64,000 nucleotides of DNA from Catenovulum sp. 2E275 (GCF_025515275.1 NZ_JAOPFU010000003.1:1-64000); one strand, 5' to 3'; numbered from the stretch's first letter, positions 10,031 to 19,641 are shown. Notes: generated from the letters alone by a model not told the origin. Numbers and translations are program-made.

Positions 10031-11548
10031 ATGACAACTATTAAACAGCAAGATTTTATCGATAGTATTGAAGATGCATTGCAATTTATCTCTTATTATC
10101 ATCCGCTTGATTATGTAAAAGCCGTTGAAGCCGCTTATCACAAAGAGATAAACCCTGCCGCGAAAGATGCAATGGCACAAATACTAATTAATTCGCGCAT
10201 GTCTGCTCAAGGGCACAGACCAATTTGTCAGGATACCGGAATTGTAACCTGCTTTGTGAAAATCGGCATGGGCGTGAGTTGGGATAAAACGGATATGACG
10301 GTTCAGCAAATGGTGGATGAAGGGACTCGACGAGCTTATACCAATCCAGATAACCCACTGCGAGCTTCGATTGTGATGGATCCAGCCGGGAAAAGAATTA
10401 ACACCAAAGATAATTCACCAGCCGTTGTGCATATTGATATGGTTGCCGGAGATAAAATTGAAATTATGGTCGCAGCCAAAGGCGGTGGATCAGAAAACAA
10501 ATCTAAAATGGTCATGCTAAATCCAAGCGACTCAATTGCTGATTGGGTTGTTAAAACCTTACCGACAATGGGTGCAGGCTGGTGTCCACCGGGCATGCTT
10601 GGCATAGGTATTGGTGGTACAGCTGAAAAATCAGCAGTATTGGCCAAAGAAAGCTTAATGGACCCAGTTGATATTCAGGAATTAATTGAGCGCGGTCCAC
10701 AAAATGCGGAAGAAGAGCTCAGATTAGAAATTTTTGACCGGGTTAATAAATTAGGCATTGGCGCACAAGGCTTAGGTGGTTTAACCACTGTGGTGGATAT
10801 TAAAATAAAATCAGTGCCAACTCATGCAGCTTCTAAACCTGTCACTATGATCCCAAATTGTGCTGCTACCCGTCATGCTCATTTTTATTTAGATGGCTCA
10901 GGTCCGGCTGAATTAAAAGTCCCTAAACTGGAAGACTGGCCACAAGTTACTTGGGAAGTCGGTGAAAACGTACGCCGTGTGAATGTTGATGACATTACCA
11001 AAGCAGAAATTCAAAACTGGAAAGCCGGTGATACGGTTTTATTATCCGGTAAAATTTTAACCGGACGCGACGCAGCTCATAAACGCATCAAAGAATATTT
11101 GGAGCGGGGCGAAGCATTGCCAAATGGGATCGACTTTAAAAATCGCTTTATTTATTACGTGGGTCCAGTTGATGCGGTTGGTGATGAAGTTGTTGGTCCG
11201 GCTGGCCCAACAACAGCAACTCGAATGGACAAATTTACCGATATGATGCTGGCTGAACATGGTTTATTTGGCATGATAGGTAAAGCCGAACGTGGTGCTC
11301 AAACCGTTGAATCTATTGCTAAATATAAAGCGGTTTATTTAATGGCTGTTGGTGGCGCGGCTTATTTAGTGGCTAAAGCCATTAAAAAAGCTAAAGTGGT
11401 TGCGTTTGAAGATTTGGGAATGGAAGCAATTTATGAATTTGAAGTTGAGGATATGCCGGTAACCGTTGCGGTTGACTCAACCGGTAATAATGTTCACCAA
11501 ACCGGGCCTGCAATTTGGTCAGCAAAAATAGCTGAACTGGACAACTAA
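10031..11548 (+). CDS. fumA: Class I fumarate hydratase (4Fe-4S)
   Basis: 505 aa iron-sulfur fumarase; interconverts fumarate and malate in the TCA cycle. The N-terminal domain carries cluster-ligand cysteines in CQDTG and in GWCPPGMLGIGIGGT; PNCAATRH supplies a third candidate. The C-terminal beta domain (VGPVDAVGDEVVGPAGPTTATRMDKF) is fused, as in FumA/FumB of E. coli, whereas archaeal class I enzymes are split. Start at ATG 10031. It has its own terminator at 11585-11632 and appears monocistronic. Class I tartrate dehydratases are related, but full length and composition favour fumarase. Confidence 0.95.
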   Translation: MTTIKQQDFIDSIEDALQFISYYHPLDYVKAVEAAYHKEINPAAKDAMAQILINSRMSAQGHRPICQDTGIVTCFVKIGMGVSWDKTDMTVQQMVDEGTRRAYTNPDNPLRASIVMDPAGKRINTKDNSPAVVHIDMVAGDKIEIMVAAKGGGSENKSKMVMLNPSDSIADWVVKTLPTMGAGWCPPGMLGIGIGGTAEKSAVLAKESLMDPVDIQELIERGPQNAEEELRLEIFDRVNKLGIGAQGLGGLTTVVDIKIKSVPTHAASKPVTMIPNCAATRHAHFYLDGSGPAELKVPKLEDWPQVTWEVGENVRRVNVDDITKAEIQNWKAGDTVLLSGKILTGRDAAHKRIKEYLERGEALPNGIDFKNRFIYYVGPVDAVGDEVVGPAGPTTATRMDKFTDMMLAEHGLFGMIGKAERGAQTVESIAKYKAVYLMAVGGAAYLVAKAIKKAKVVAFEDLGMEAIYEFEVEDMPVTVAVDSTGNNVHQTGPAIWSAKIAELDN

Positions 11549-11584
11549 ATTAGATAAACAATTAATGCTTTATCCGTTAAAAAT

Positions 11585-11632
11585 AAACCGCTTAGCAAGC
11601 TTAATTCAAATTTGCTAAGCGGTTTTTGTTTA
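11585..11632. terminator. Terminator after fumA (bidirectional)
   Basis: AAACCGCTTAGCAA pairs with TTGCTAAGCGGTTTTT, followed by TTGTTT. It lies between convergent fumA and the DUF2989 gene. Confidence 0.88.
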
Positions 11633-11708
11633 TTGAGCGTTAATTTATCTAATTATTTTCTCTCGCTACTTTATATATCTGCTCTTGATTGCATCCGATA
11701 AACTTGAG

Positions 11709-12521
11709 TTAACGGTTTGGCGCAATAAACTGGCCGTTTTTAATTTGCTCACTATATTGAGTGACCAGTTGATCTAAACTTGCGATATTATTGCCTTCGT
11801 TTTGCAAAATAGCTTTAAGCGGTGCTAAATCAATATCAATAATGCCATGCTCTTTAGCTATTTTACCCCACACGTAAGCGTGCTTATATTTTTCTTCTTT
11901 AATAAATAATGTGCTGAGCGTTTTGAAAATTTCTGGCTTTAAAACCTGAGTGCCATCATATATTTCAAGGGCATGATATAAAGTATCAATGGTTAAATCG
12001 CGATCAAACTTAACGTAATACGTTGCTAGTTTTAACTGTAAATCAGGGGTTTGTAAAATACCTGAATCGCGCAAATTTAAAAATTTTTGCATCGCGGTTT
12101 CGTCACCATTGCGTGACCAGTGCCAATAAAGTAGGTAAGGATCGGTTGAGTTTTTCGTCACGTCAGATAAGCGCTTTAACTCTTTTAACGAGGTAATATA
12201 ACCTTTAACTCTGCCGGTTTGTTTATCTCTTAATTTGATATGCTCAATATGAGATGCTTTTTCGACACAAGTTGAATAGCTTTCTAAATCCAGCATCAGT
12301 TTGTATCTAATTTGATCTGTTGGATTTTGTTGCTCGTTATAACGGCCAAAAATCACTTCTTTACGTTCTGCTTTACACCAGGCATCCTGATTTAAGTCGT
12401 CACAAAACTGCTGGTTTTGTTCACATACCTGACGTAATGTTGGGCCAGAATCACAAGCTGTTAAGGCAGCCAGTGATAAAAATGAAACAGCAAGCGGAAA
12501 TGTCCATTTGTTTAATTTCAA
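11709..12521 (-). CDS. DUF2989-type lipoprotein (TTG start)
   Basis: 270 aa. I place the start at a TTG (12521) five bases after a good ribosome-binding site, AAGGTGG. This gives MKLNKWTFPLAVSFLSLAAL with lipobox LTAC, lipidated at Cys23: a compact signal peptide. A longer reading frame from 12614 would put 31 extra residues in front of the signal and overlap the divergent thioredoxin gene, so it is unlikely. The mature part is soluble and helical, with paired cysteines near the N-terminus, and resembles the DUF2989 family of marine gammaproteobacteria. Function unknown. It lacks an Asp at +2 (CDS does have Asp), so inner-membrane retention is possible. Confidence 0.8.
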   Translation of the reverse strand: MKLNKWTFPLAVSFLSLAALTACDSGPTLRQVCEQNQQFCDDLNQDAWCKAERKEVIFGRYNEQQNPTDQIRYKLMLDLESYSTCVEKASHIEHIKLRDKQTGRVKGYITSLKELKRLSDVTKNSTDPYLLYWHWSRNGDETAMQKFLNLRDSGILQTPDLQLKLATYYVKFDRDLTIDTLYHALEIYDGTQVLKPEIFKTLSTLFIKEEKYKHAYVWGKIAKEHGIIDIDLAPLKAILQNEGNNIASLDQLVTQYSEQIKNGQFIAPNR

Positions 12522-12578
12522 TGGAACCACCTTAAATAAAAAATTACTAACACTATTTATGTTAAATAATACCTTAAA

Positions 12579-13094
12579 ATGAAAGTAAAAAAAATTGTCG
12601 GTTGGGCGTTTCAACTGTTAATCATTGGATTCGTTTATTTTTTAATCCAGTTTTGGCAAAGTAAAAATATGCTGGCGGTAGAAAGCGAACTGCCAGAAAA
12701 TCAATTTTTATTGCAGTTAGTGAGCTCTGAACAAACTGAGGTTGTTGATTTAGCGGATCAACATTCGCAAACTTTGCTTTATTTTTTTGCTCCTTGGTGT
12801 CAGGTTTGCCATTTGAGTATTCCAAATCTGGTTGACTTAAAGCAGCAATTAACTCACTCAGGTGCTAAAACTAAAATTGTGGCGATTGCGCTGGATTACT
12901 CAAATAAACAAAGTGTTAAAGACTTTATTGACCAGCATCAGGTTAATTTTCCGGTTTATTATGGCGATGTTGGCTTACGGTCATTATTTAAAATATCGGT
13001 TTATCCAAGTTATTATTTAATTGATAAAAACGGATTAGTTACAAATAGAGTGACAGGATATAGCTCTGAGTTAGGGATGCGATTAAGGCTTTAA
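12579..13094 (+). CDS. Membrane-anchored thioredoxin-like protein (TlpA/ResA type)
   Basis: 171 aa. One transmembrane anchor (about residues 7-25) precedes a periplasmic thioredoxin fold with active site FFAPWCQVC (Cys74, Cys77) and a cis-proline region (SVYPSYYLIDKNG). Such proteins reduce or exchange disulfides in periplasmic partners, for example apocytochromes or metal-delivery proteins; the partner here is unknown. Divergent from the lipoprotein gene with 57 bp between starts. Short compared with ResA because the C-terminus ends soon after the last beta strand. Confidence 0.9.
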   Translation: MKVKKIVGWAFQLLIIGFVYFLIQFWQSKNMLAVESELPENQFLLQLVSSEQTEVVDLADQHSQTLLYFFAPWCQVCHLSIPNLVDLKQQLTHSGAKTKIVAIALDYSNKQSVKDFIDQHQVNFPVYYGDVGLRSLFKISVYPSYYLIDKNGLVTNRVTGYSSELGMRLRL

Positions 13095-13168
13095 CTTTCA
13101 GTGATTTGCACTTTGGTGTTCGGCATCTAATTGCGTTATAATGGCGCGTCAAAATTTCGGAGTGTTCA

Positions 13169-15268
13169 ATGGCGCGTTTTTTAGTTACCACCTCAAAAGG
13201 CTTAGAAAATCTTTTAGAACAAGAGCTTCAAAGCTATTCAATTGATAATATTAAATTATCTGTATCTTCTGTTTGGTTTGAGGGCACGCTTGAGCAAGCT
13301 TATCAGGTTTGTTATTGCTCGCGTCTGGCCAACAAAGTTTTTCTTGAGTTAACCAGTGCGCCTTGCTCCGGTAAAGACGATTTATACCAAATTGCGCAGT
13401 CAGTTGACTGGTCTATGCAATTTAAAGATAGATCAACCTTTAGTGTCGATTTTAACGGGGTTACCGAAAAACTGCGTAATACTCAGTTTAGCGCTCAAGT
13501 AGTAAAAGACGCGATAGTTGATTTATTTCAGGATGAGTTTGGCCGTCGTCCTAATGTTGATAAAGCCAATGCGGATATCCGAATTCAAGGGCGTTTAATT
13601 AAAAATAATGCGCATATCTTTATTGATTTATGTGGTCAAAGCTTACATCAGCGTGGTTACCGAGTTAATGCTGGCCGTGCGCCCATTAAAGAAAATATTG
13701 CAGCCGCGGTTGTGATGCGTTCAGGTTGGCTTGAGCAAACCGAACAACCGTTAATTGATTATTTTTGTGGCTCAGGCACTTTGTTAATTGAAGCTGCTCA
13801 AATGGCACTTAATATGCCAGCGCAACAATACCGCAGAGTATGGGGTTTTGAACATTGGCTTGGACATAATCCAAATTTATTTGAGCAGGTAAAAACTCAG
13901 GCGGATGCTCAGATTAAAACCGATCTTAAACTGAGATTATATGGGATTGATATTAATACCCGTGAATTAAAAACTGCCGAGCAAAATGCAAAAGATGCTG
14001 GTGTTGATGATTTTATTCATTTCCAGCGCGGCAATGCGTTGGACTCGTTAATCGATTTTAATGAAGCAGGGCATATTATTTCTAACCCACCGTATGGTGA
14101 GCGTTTAGAAGATGAGCTTAAAATTGCAAGTTTATATTTGGATTTTGGCGCAGCAATTAAACAAAAATACGAAAACTGGCAGTTAACTGTCATTAGCTCT
14201 GCACAGGAGCAATTACGACAATTAAAATTATCGGCCAGTAAAAAATATAAAGTAAAAAATGCAGCGCTAGATTGTGTGATCGCCAAATATACCATTGAAG
14301 CCGGAAGTGGCGTTGATCCGCGTGAAAATATGGCGCTTGAATTTCAAAACCGGCTGAAAAAAAATGTAAAACAATTAGCTAAATTGGCTAAGCAAATTCC
14401 AACTGAATGTTATCGTGTTTATGATGCCGACTTGCCGAATTACAATGTGGCTATTGATGTATATGGCGATAGTTTGGTGATTCAGGAATATGCCGCACCT
14501 AAAAATATTCCAATTGAAAAAACGCGTGCCAGATTAAACGAGGTATTGTTAACGGCACCTGGTATCTTAGAGATTGAAACTAGCAAAGTGGCTTTAAAGG
14601 TTCGTAAGCGTCAAAAAGGCAACGAGCAGTATCAGCGCAGCACCAACCGAGATGAATATTTTGCAGTACAAGAAGCCAACGCTTTATTTTATGTCAATAT
14701 TCATGACTTTTTAGACACTGGATTATTTTTAGATCACCGAGATATGCGTTTGTTGATTCAACAGCAAGCGAAAGATAAAACCGTATTAAACTTATTTTCT
14801 TATACTTGTAGTGTCAGCGTTCATGCGGTTTTAGGCGGCGCGAAACAAGTTACCTCTGTCGATTTATCTAAAAAATACTTGGATTGGGGTAAACAAAATT
14901 TTGAGTTAAATAATATTAATCCGGCATGGCATCAGTTTGTGGCGCAAGACAGCTTAGAATGGCTTAAAAATAGCAAACAATCATTCGATTTAATCTTTAT
15001 TGATCCGCCAAGCTTTTCCAATTCTAAAAAACTAGAAACCACTTTTGATGTACAGCGCGATCATATTGCTTTAATTAGCAATGCGTTAGCCAAGTTAAAT
15101 GCTGGTGGTGAGATTTATTTTTCAAACAATTTAAGAACGTTTAAATTAGATGAAGCGGCGATGGTCGAGCTTGGTTTAACTTTTACCGATTTAAGTGAAA
15201 AAACACTGCCGTTTGATTTTAAACGCCGGGCGAATATTCGTCAGGTATGGAAAATTCAACGTAAATGA
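13169..15268 (+). CDS. rlmL: Bifunctional 23S rRNA methyltransferase RlmKL
   Basis: 699 aa fusion. The N-terminal THUMP domain and first Rossmann methyltransferase (YFCGSGTLLIEA, SNPPYGERL) make m2G2445. The C-terminal RlmK methyltransferase (VLNLFSYTCSVSVHAVLGGA, VDLSKKYL, LIFIDPPSFS) makes m7G2069. Length matches E. coli RlmKL (702). ATG at 13169 after GGAG. The downstream glutaredoxin-like gene overlaps its stop by 4 bp (ATGA), and uup follows, as rlmKL-uup do in E. coli. Confidence 0.97.
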   Translation: MARFLVTTSKGLENLLEQELQSYSIDNIKLSVSSVWFEGTLEQAYQVCYCSRLANKVFLELTSAPCSGKDDLYQIAQSVDWSMQFKDRSTFSVDFNGVTEKLRNTQFSAQVVKDAIVDLFQDEFGRRPNVDKANADIRIQGRLIKNNAHIFIDLCGQSLHQRGYRVNAGRAPIKENIAAAVVMRSGWLEQTEQPLIDYFCGSGTLLIEAAQMALNMPAQQYRRVWGFEHWLGHNPNLFEQVKTQADAQIKTDLKLRLYGIDINTRELKTAEQNAKDAGVDDFIHFQRGNALDSLIDFNEAGHIISNPPYGERLEDELKIASLYLDFGAAIKQKYENWQLTVISSAQEQLRQLKLSASKKYKVKNAALDCVIAKYTIEAGSGVDPRENMALEFQNRLKKNVKQLAKLAKQIPTECYRVYDADLPNYNVAIDVYGDSLVIQEYAAPKNIPIEKTRARLNEVLLTAPGILEIETSKVALKVRKRQKGNEQYQRSTNRDEYFAVQEANALFYVNIHDFLDTGLFLDHRDMRLLIQQQAKDKTVLNLFSYTCSVSVHAVLGGAKQVTSVDLSKKYLDWGKQNFELNNINPAWHQFVAQDSLEWLKNSKQSFDLIFIDPPSFSNSKKLETTFDVQRDHIALISNALAKLNAGGEIYFSNNLRTFKLDEAAMVELGLTFTDLSEKTLPFDFKRRANIRQVWKIQRK

Positions 15269-15522
15269 GTGACTTAATCTTATATGGCACAGAAGGTTGT
15301 CATTTATGTGATGATGCTCAGCAAGTTTTAAATCGGTTAGGTATTTTAGAACAAGTGAGTTTGCTTGATATTGCGCTACAGGATAATAGTGAAGATTTAA
15401 TTGCACAATATGGTGAAAAAATTCCTGTTTTATTAGATACGCCAAGTCAACAAACTTTATGCTGGCCATTTGATGAAGCCAGCGTATTAAATTGGTTAAA
15501 ATTGCATTATGAATTTATATAG
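15265..15522 (+). CDS. Glutaredoxin-family protein (DUF836 type)
   Basis: 85 aa. A short thioredoxin fold with CHLC active site (EGCHLCDDA) near residues 11-14 and the conserved YGEKIPVLLD strand with cis-Pro, typical of the DUF836/glutaredoxin-like family. It overlaps rlmKL by 4 bp and uup by 14 bp, so it is translationally coupled in a three-gene operon. The physiological substrate is unknown. Confidence 0.88.
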   Translation: MSDLILYGTEGCHLCDDAQQVLNRLGILEQVSLLDIALQDNSEDLIAQYGEKIPVLLDTPSQQTLCWPFDEASVLNWLKLHYEFI

Positions 15523-17404
15523 GATAACAAAAGCCGAGCTGGCTTTTGGCGATCACCCTTTGTTAAACGGTGCGGATTTTCATATTAACCGTGGTGAAAA
15601 AATTTGTATTTTGGGACGCAATGGCGCCGGTAAATCAACTTTACTTAAAATTATTGCCGGTGATATTGCGTTAGATAGCGGCGATACTAATTTACGTAGT
15701 GAAACTGTGATTGCCAGATTACCGCAAGATCCGCCTAAAGCATCTAGTGGTGTGGTGTATCAATATGTAGCCAAAGGGCTTGGTGCGGTGGGTGAGGCAC
15801 TCGCTGAGTTTTATCAGTTAAGTGCGGATGCGAACGCCGATTTAACCCAACTTGCCAATATCCAGCAGCAAATTGATAAGTTAGATGGCTGGCAGTTTGA
15901 ACCAAAAATACAGCAAGTTATTTCGCGTTTAAGTTTAGATGCTAATGCGCCATTAACTGGGTTATCTGGTGGTTGGTTACGTAAAGTTGCCTTGGCTCAA
16001 GCATTGGTTGTTGAACCGGATATTTTATTATTAGATGAACCGACTAACCATTTAGATTACCAGTCAATTAATTGGCTTGAGCAGTTTTTAAAAGATTATA
16101 ACGGGGCTTTAGTTTTTATTAGTCACGATAGGGCATTTGTGCGTAATGTTGCCAACCGGATTGTGGATTTAGACCGTGGCAGGCTAATTAGTTATGAGCG
16201 TGGATATGATCAATATTTAATTGATAAAGCCGCTTTTTTAAAAGCTGAAGAAGCCGAAAATAAAAAGTTTGATGATAAATTAGCGCAGGAAGAAGTTTGG
16301 ATCCGTCAGGGTATTAAAGCTCGCCGTACCAGAAATGAAGGGCGAGTTAGGCATTTACAGCAAATGCGTAAAGAAAGAGCACAAAGACGAGATGTGCAAG
16401 GCACTGCTAATCTGAATTTAGATGAAGCTAACAAATCCGGTAAATTGGTTGCTGAGGTTGAGCACTTATCTTACCGCTATAACGATGAGCTGAATATCGT
16501 TGAAGATTTTAGCTGCCTAATTATGCGCGGCGATAAAATTGCTTTAATTGGCCCAAATGGCTGTGGTAAGTCTACTTTTATTAAACTGATTCTGGATAAA
16601 CTTAAACCAGATTCAGGCACAGTTAAATTAGGGACTAACTTAGATATTGTTTATTTTGATCAATATCGTGACCAGTTAGATGAAGAAAAGTCTGTTATGG
16701 ATAATGTAGCCGAAGGCAAACAAGATGTGGTTTTTAATGGCCGCACCCGACATGCTTTAGGTTATTTACAAGACTTTTTATTTTCACCTCAACGTGCGCG
16801 CTCGCCCGTTAAATCTTTATCTGGTGGTGAAAAAAACCGGTTATTATTGGCCAAGTTATTTTTAAAACCAGCTAACTTATTAGTGCTGGATGAACCAACC
16901 AACGATTTAGATGTGGAAACGTTAGAGCTATTAGAAGAGCTAATTGATAGTTATCAGGGCACTTTATTATTAGTTTCGCACGACAGAGAGTTTGTTGATA
17001 ACACTGTAACTTCTAGTTTCTTCTTTCATGGGAACGGCCAGATAGAAGAATTTATGGGCGGATACGATGCGATTATTCCGCATTTAGCTGAGCGTGAAGC
17101 ACATTTAAAACAAATTCAAACAGAGAAATCTGAACCTAGCGCAAAAAAGACGGTCGAAAAACCTCGAAATACAAAAGTAAAGCTGTCATATAAGCAAAAA
17201 CGTTTGTTAGAATCATTGCCTCAAACAATTGAGTCGCTCGAAATTCAAATTGCGGCACTGCAAGATGAAATAAACTCGCCTGAGTTTTTTAGTCTGGCTA
17301 GTGATATAACTCAAGCTAAGTTAGATGAATTAGCGCAAGTTGAGGCAGAACTTGAAACCGCATTTGAGCAGTGGGAAGAACTCGAGAGCCTGGAAAACGA
17401 ATAA
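15509..17404 (+). CDS. uup: ABC-F ATPase Uup
   Basis: 631 aa soluble ABC-F protein with two nucleotide-binding domains: Walker A GRNGAGKST and GPNGCGKST; signatures LSGGW and LSGGEKNR; Walker B LLLDEPTNHLD and LVLDEPTNDLD. There are no membrane segments. The linker region after the first cassette is basic and helical (KARRTRNEGRVRHLQQMRKE). The C-terminal extension (about 550-631) is predicted coiled coil, characteristic of Uup, which binds DNA or ribosomes and affects transposon excision and ribosome assembly. The start is inside the preceding gene's 3' end. Confidence 0.96.
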   Translation: MNLYRITKAELAFGDHPLLNGADFHINRGEKICILGRNGAGKSTLLKIIAGDIALDSGDTNLRSETVIARLPQDPPKASSGVVYQYVAKGLGAVGEALAEFYQLSADANADLTQLANIQQQIDKLDGWQFEPKIQQVISRLSLDANAPLTGLSGGWLRKVALAQALVVEPDILLLDEPTNHLDYQSINWLEQFLKDYNGALVFISHDRAFVRNVANRIVDLDRGRLISYERGYDQYLIDKAAFLKAEEAENKKFDDKLAQEEVWIRQGIKARRTRNEGRVRHLQQMRKERAQRRDVQGTANLNLDEANKSGKLVAEVEHLSYRYNDELNIVEDFSCLIMRGDKIALIGPNGCGKSTFIKLILDKLKPDSGTVKLGTNLDIVYFDQYRDQLDEEKSVMDNVAEGKQDVVFNGRTRHALGYLQDFLFSPQRARSPVKSLSGGEKNRLLLAKLFLKPANLLVLDEPTNDLDVETLELLEELIDSYQGTLLLVSHDREFVDNTVTSSFFFHGNGQIEEFMGGYDAIIPHLAEREAHLKQIQTEKSEPSAKKTVEKPRNTKVKLSYKQKRLLESLPQTIESLEIQIAALQDEINSPEFFSLASDITQAKLDELAQVEAELETAFEQWEELESLENE

Positions 17405-17407
17405 AAC

Positions 17408-19159
17408 ATGATGAATAAAGTATTAAAATCAAGCACAGTATTATTAAGTTATTTAGCGCTGCAAACTTCAGCGTGGGCGGTAAATACCAATTACCGGATT
17501 GAAATAATAGAAACGCCTGAAGAATTTAAAAGTAGTTTTCCGGTAGGGATTAATAACCAGGGTGATGTTGTTAGCACTTTAGCTACTTTAAATGGAAATC
17601 GCTTTAATTATCCGGTTGATCGAGAGTTGCTGGATTTTAAAGATGAAGATAATTTAGAAAATTTTACGACTCGGTTATCATCGAGTTATGCAACTGCACT
17701 ATTTTATGCCACGCTGTATTGGGACTCTATTCAGAAAGGGCGGTTTGTTTCTGAAAGTTTAGGCGCAACTTTAACTTATTTAGCAACTTATAATAAAGAT
17801 GGCCAACATCAGCAATTAGCGCCTTACCGTACTGCTTTTTCTGATCGCTCTGAATTAGAAGAGCTGGCGATTTTTGACGAAGAAAACCCTGAAACGGATG
17901 AATATTATTACTACAATACAGAGCTTTCTCATGGCATTAATAACTTAGGCTGGTTAGCGGGTGAAGCTGGCTCGCCATTAACCGAAACCCGAATCGACGG
18001 CGAAACTTGGTTAATTCCTTCGTTTTTAAATCGTGGTTTTGTTCGATATTCTAATAAAGCCATACTCCTTGAACCACTTTATGATGAAGAAGATGCGTTA
18101 GGTGGCTTTAGCTATGCAACCGATATTTCTGATAATGGTTATGTAGTTGGCTATGCATCTGTTGACGGTAGTACATCTTTAAATAGCTTGATAGATACTT
18201 GTAGAGCGAATGATGATAGTGTGCCAAAAGAAGTTTGTATATGGAAAAGCTTAGGCGATAACAAAACTAATCAATTTAGTGCTTTTAAAACCCGCGCTTA
18301 TTTATGGAAAGTAAATGGTAATGGTGAGGTTGCATCCAAACGTGAGTTGGGTATAGCGATTGACGATCCAGAATACAAAGATAGTCTATCCTTTATCAGC
18401 CGAGCGTTTGCTGTTAATGATGCAGGGATTGCGGTAGGTGAGTCGCATGTGATTGATGTGAATGATAGAACTCGTCAGCAAGCTGTAATATTCTTCGAAA
18501 ACAATGTATTTCCGATGACCAACCCACTTGAATACAGAACAAGTCGAGCAATTGATATTAATAATAATGGCATAGTAATTGGTACATTAACCGATAGCTC
18601 AACTTTAGTCGGTGTAACCAAAAGTTTTTATTACGATATTGATAGTGGTGGGGTAACGGTTACTAAGTTAAATGACTTCTTTTCTAGTGCTAATACTAAA
18701 GTGAACTCAATTAATGATCAGAACATTATTGTGGGTAACACAGAAGCATCAGCATTAGCCAGTGGTAGCAAGCCTAAACACGGTTTTGTTTACGATTTGG
18801 ATACAGAAGAAATGTATGATCTAAATGATTTGTTAAGTTGTAAAACTGATTTCACAATCACAGACGCAGTTGATGTAAATGATGATGGTGTTATTTTAGC
18901 TCGTGCTTCTTATGTGCAGGCCAGACGTAATTTATTAGGCCAGATTGTGGCTGATGTGACAACGGGTGATGCGGCTATTGAGCAAGTTGAGTATACGGTT
19001 AAATTAATTCCAGATGCCAGCTCAGCCGACAGTTGTGAATCACCGGATAATGAAGAAAAAGTAAAACGTAAAGGTGCATCTTTTAATGCTGGCTGGTTCG
19101 TTTTATTGTTTATTACATTTTTGTTTAAAAAACGTAATATTAAGTCTAAAAAGATCTAA
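17408..19159 (+). CDS. DUF3466-type exported protein with C-terminal hydrophobic anchor
   Basis: 583 aa. N-terminal signal peptide (MMNKVLKSSTVLLSYLALQTSAWA). The body contains repeated motifs of the form INNQGDVV, INNLGWLAG, ISDNGYVVG, VNDAGIAVG, INNNGIVIG, INDQNIIVG and VNDDGVILA. This is the HAF/beta-propeller-like repeat pattern of the DUF3466 family. The C-terminus has a hydrophobic segment (AGWFVLLFITFLF) followed by KKRNIKSKK, resembling a degenerate GlyGly-CTERM or membrane-anchor tail. It follows uup by 3 bp, probably in the same operon, in the position where E. coli has pqiABC. Function unknown. Confidence 0.87.
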   Translation: MMNKVLKSSTVLLSYLALQTSAWAVNTNYRIEIIETPEEFKSSFPVGINNQGDVVSTLATLNGNRFNYPVDRELLDFKDEDNLENFTTRLSSSYATALFYATLYWDSIQKGRFVSESLGATLTYLATYNKDGQHQQLAPYRTAFSDRSELEELAIFDEENPETDEYYYYNTELSHGINNLGWLAGEAGSPLTETRIDGETWLIPSFLNRGFVRYSNKAILLEPLYDEEDALGGFSYATDISDNGYVVGYASVDGSTSLNSLIDTCRANDDSVPKEVCIWKSLGDNKTNQFSAFKTRAYLWKVNGNGEVASKRELGIAIDDPEYKDSLSFISRAFAVNDAGIAVGESHVIDVNDRTRQQAVIFFENNVFPMTNPLEYRTSRAIDINNNGIVIGTLTDSSTLVGVTKSFYYDIDSGGVTVTKLNDFFSSANTKVNSINDQNIIVGNTEASALASGSKPKHGFVYDLDTEEMYDLNDLLSCKTDFTITDAVDVNDDGVILARASYVQARRNLLGQIVADVTTGDAAIEQVEYTVKLIPDASSADSCESPDNEEKVKRKGASFNAGWFVLLFITFLFKKRNIKSKKI

Positions 19160-19169
19160 TCTACTTTTA

Positions 19170-19206
19170 AATAGCTAAGATGTTGTAAATCAGCATCTTA
19201 GTTATT
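19170..19206 (+). terminator. Candidate terminator after DUF3466 gene
   Basis: AATAGCTAAGATG pairs with CATCTTAGTTATT (13-bp arms with one mismatch) around a short loop; only a weak T run follows. Confidence 0.6.
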
Positions 19207-19402
19207 CCTCCACAAAAACACCTTCATTTCTGCTTTATTACAGTATTGCAATCAAACTTTTTCTTAGTTAATTTTGAATTGTCGCTGTCGATAAATCAAA
19301 CTCGGATTTTGAACTAATTTGAGTCGTTATTGACTAACTTATTGAAACAAGTAAGCGATAAATAATATTTTCATCCGAACTTATATGGATAAGGAAAACT
19401 AA

Positions 19403-19579
19403 ATGAAAAGACAAAAGCGCGATCGTTTAGAAAGAGCCCAGTCCAGAGGCTATCAAGCAGGTTTAGTAGGTAAAACGAAAGAATGTTGCCCGTATCAGGA
19501 AGCTGATATTAAAGCCCAGTGGCTTGGCGGGTGGCGAAATGCTGTTGATGATAGAATAACTTTTTTTGGAGGAAAATAG
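19403..19579 (+). CDS. rmf: Ribosome modulation factor
   Basis: 58 aa, too short for many gene finders. The translation begins MKRQKRDRLERAQSRGYQAG and contains KECCPYQ and QWLGGWRNA, closely matching E. coli RMF (55 aa). RMF dimerises 70S ribosomes into inactive 100S particles in stationary phase. ATG at 19403 is preceded by AAGGAAAA. A possible promoter is TTGAAA (19342) with TAATAT (19363), spacing 15. The rmf-fabA-ycbZ order matches E. coli. A shared terminator follows immediately. Confidence 0.95.
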   Translation: MKRQKRDRLERAQSRGYQAGLVGKTKECCPYQEADIKAQWLGGWRNAVDDRITFFGGK

Positions 19580-19603
19580 AAAAAAGCCCATTAGGGCTTT
19601 TTT
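19580..19603. terminator. Bidirectional terminator between rmf and fabA
   Basis: AAAAAAGCCC-ATTA-GGGCTTTTTT, a near-perfect intrinsic terminator working in both orientations between convergent genes. Confidence 0.92.
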
Positions 19604-19641
19604 CTTATTGGTTAAGTTAATATTGCTTAATAATATTAAAC

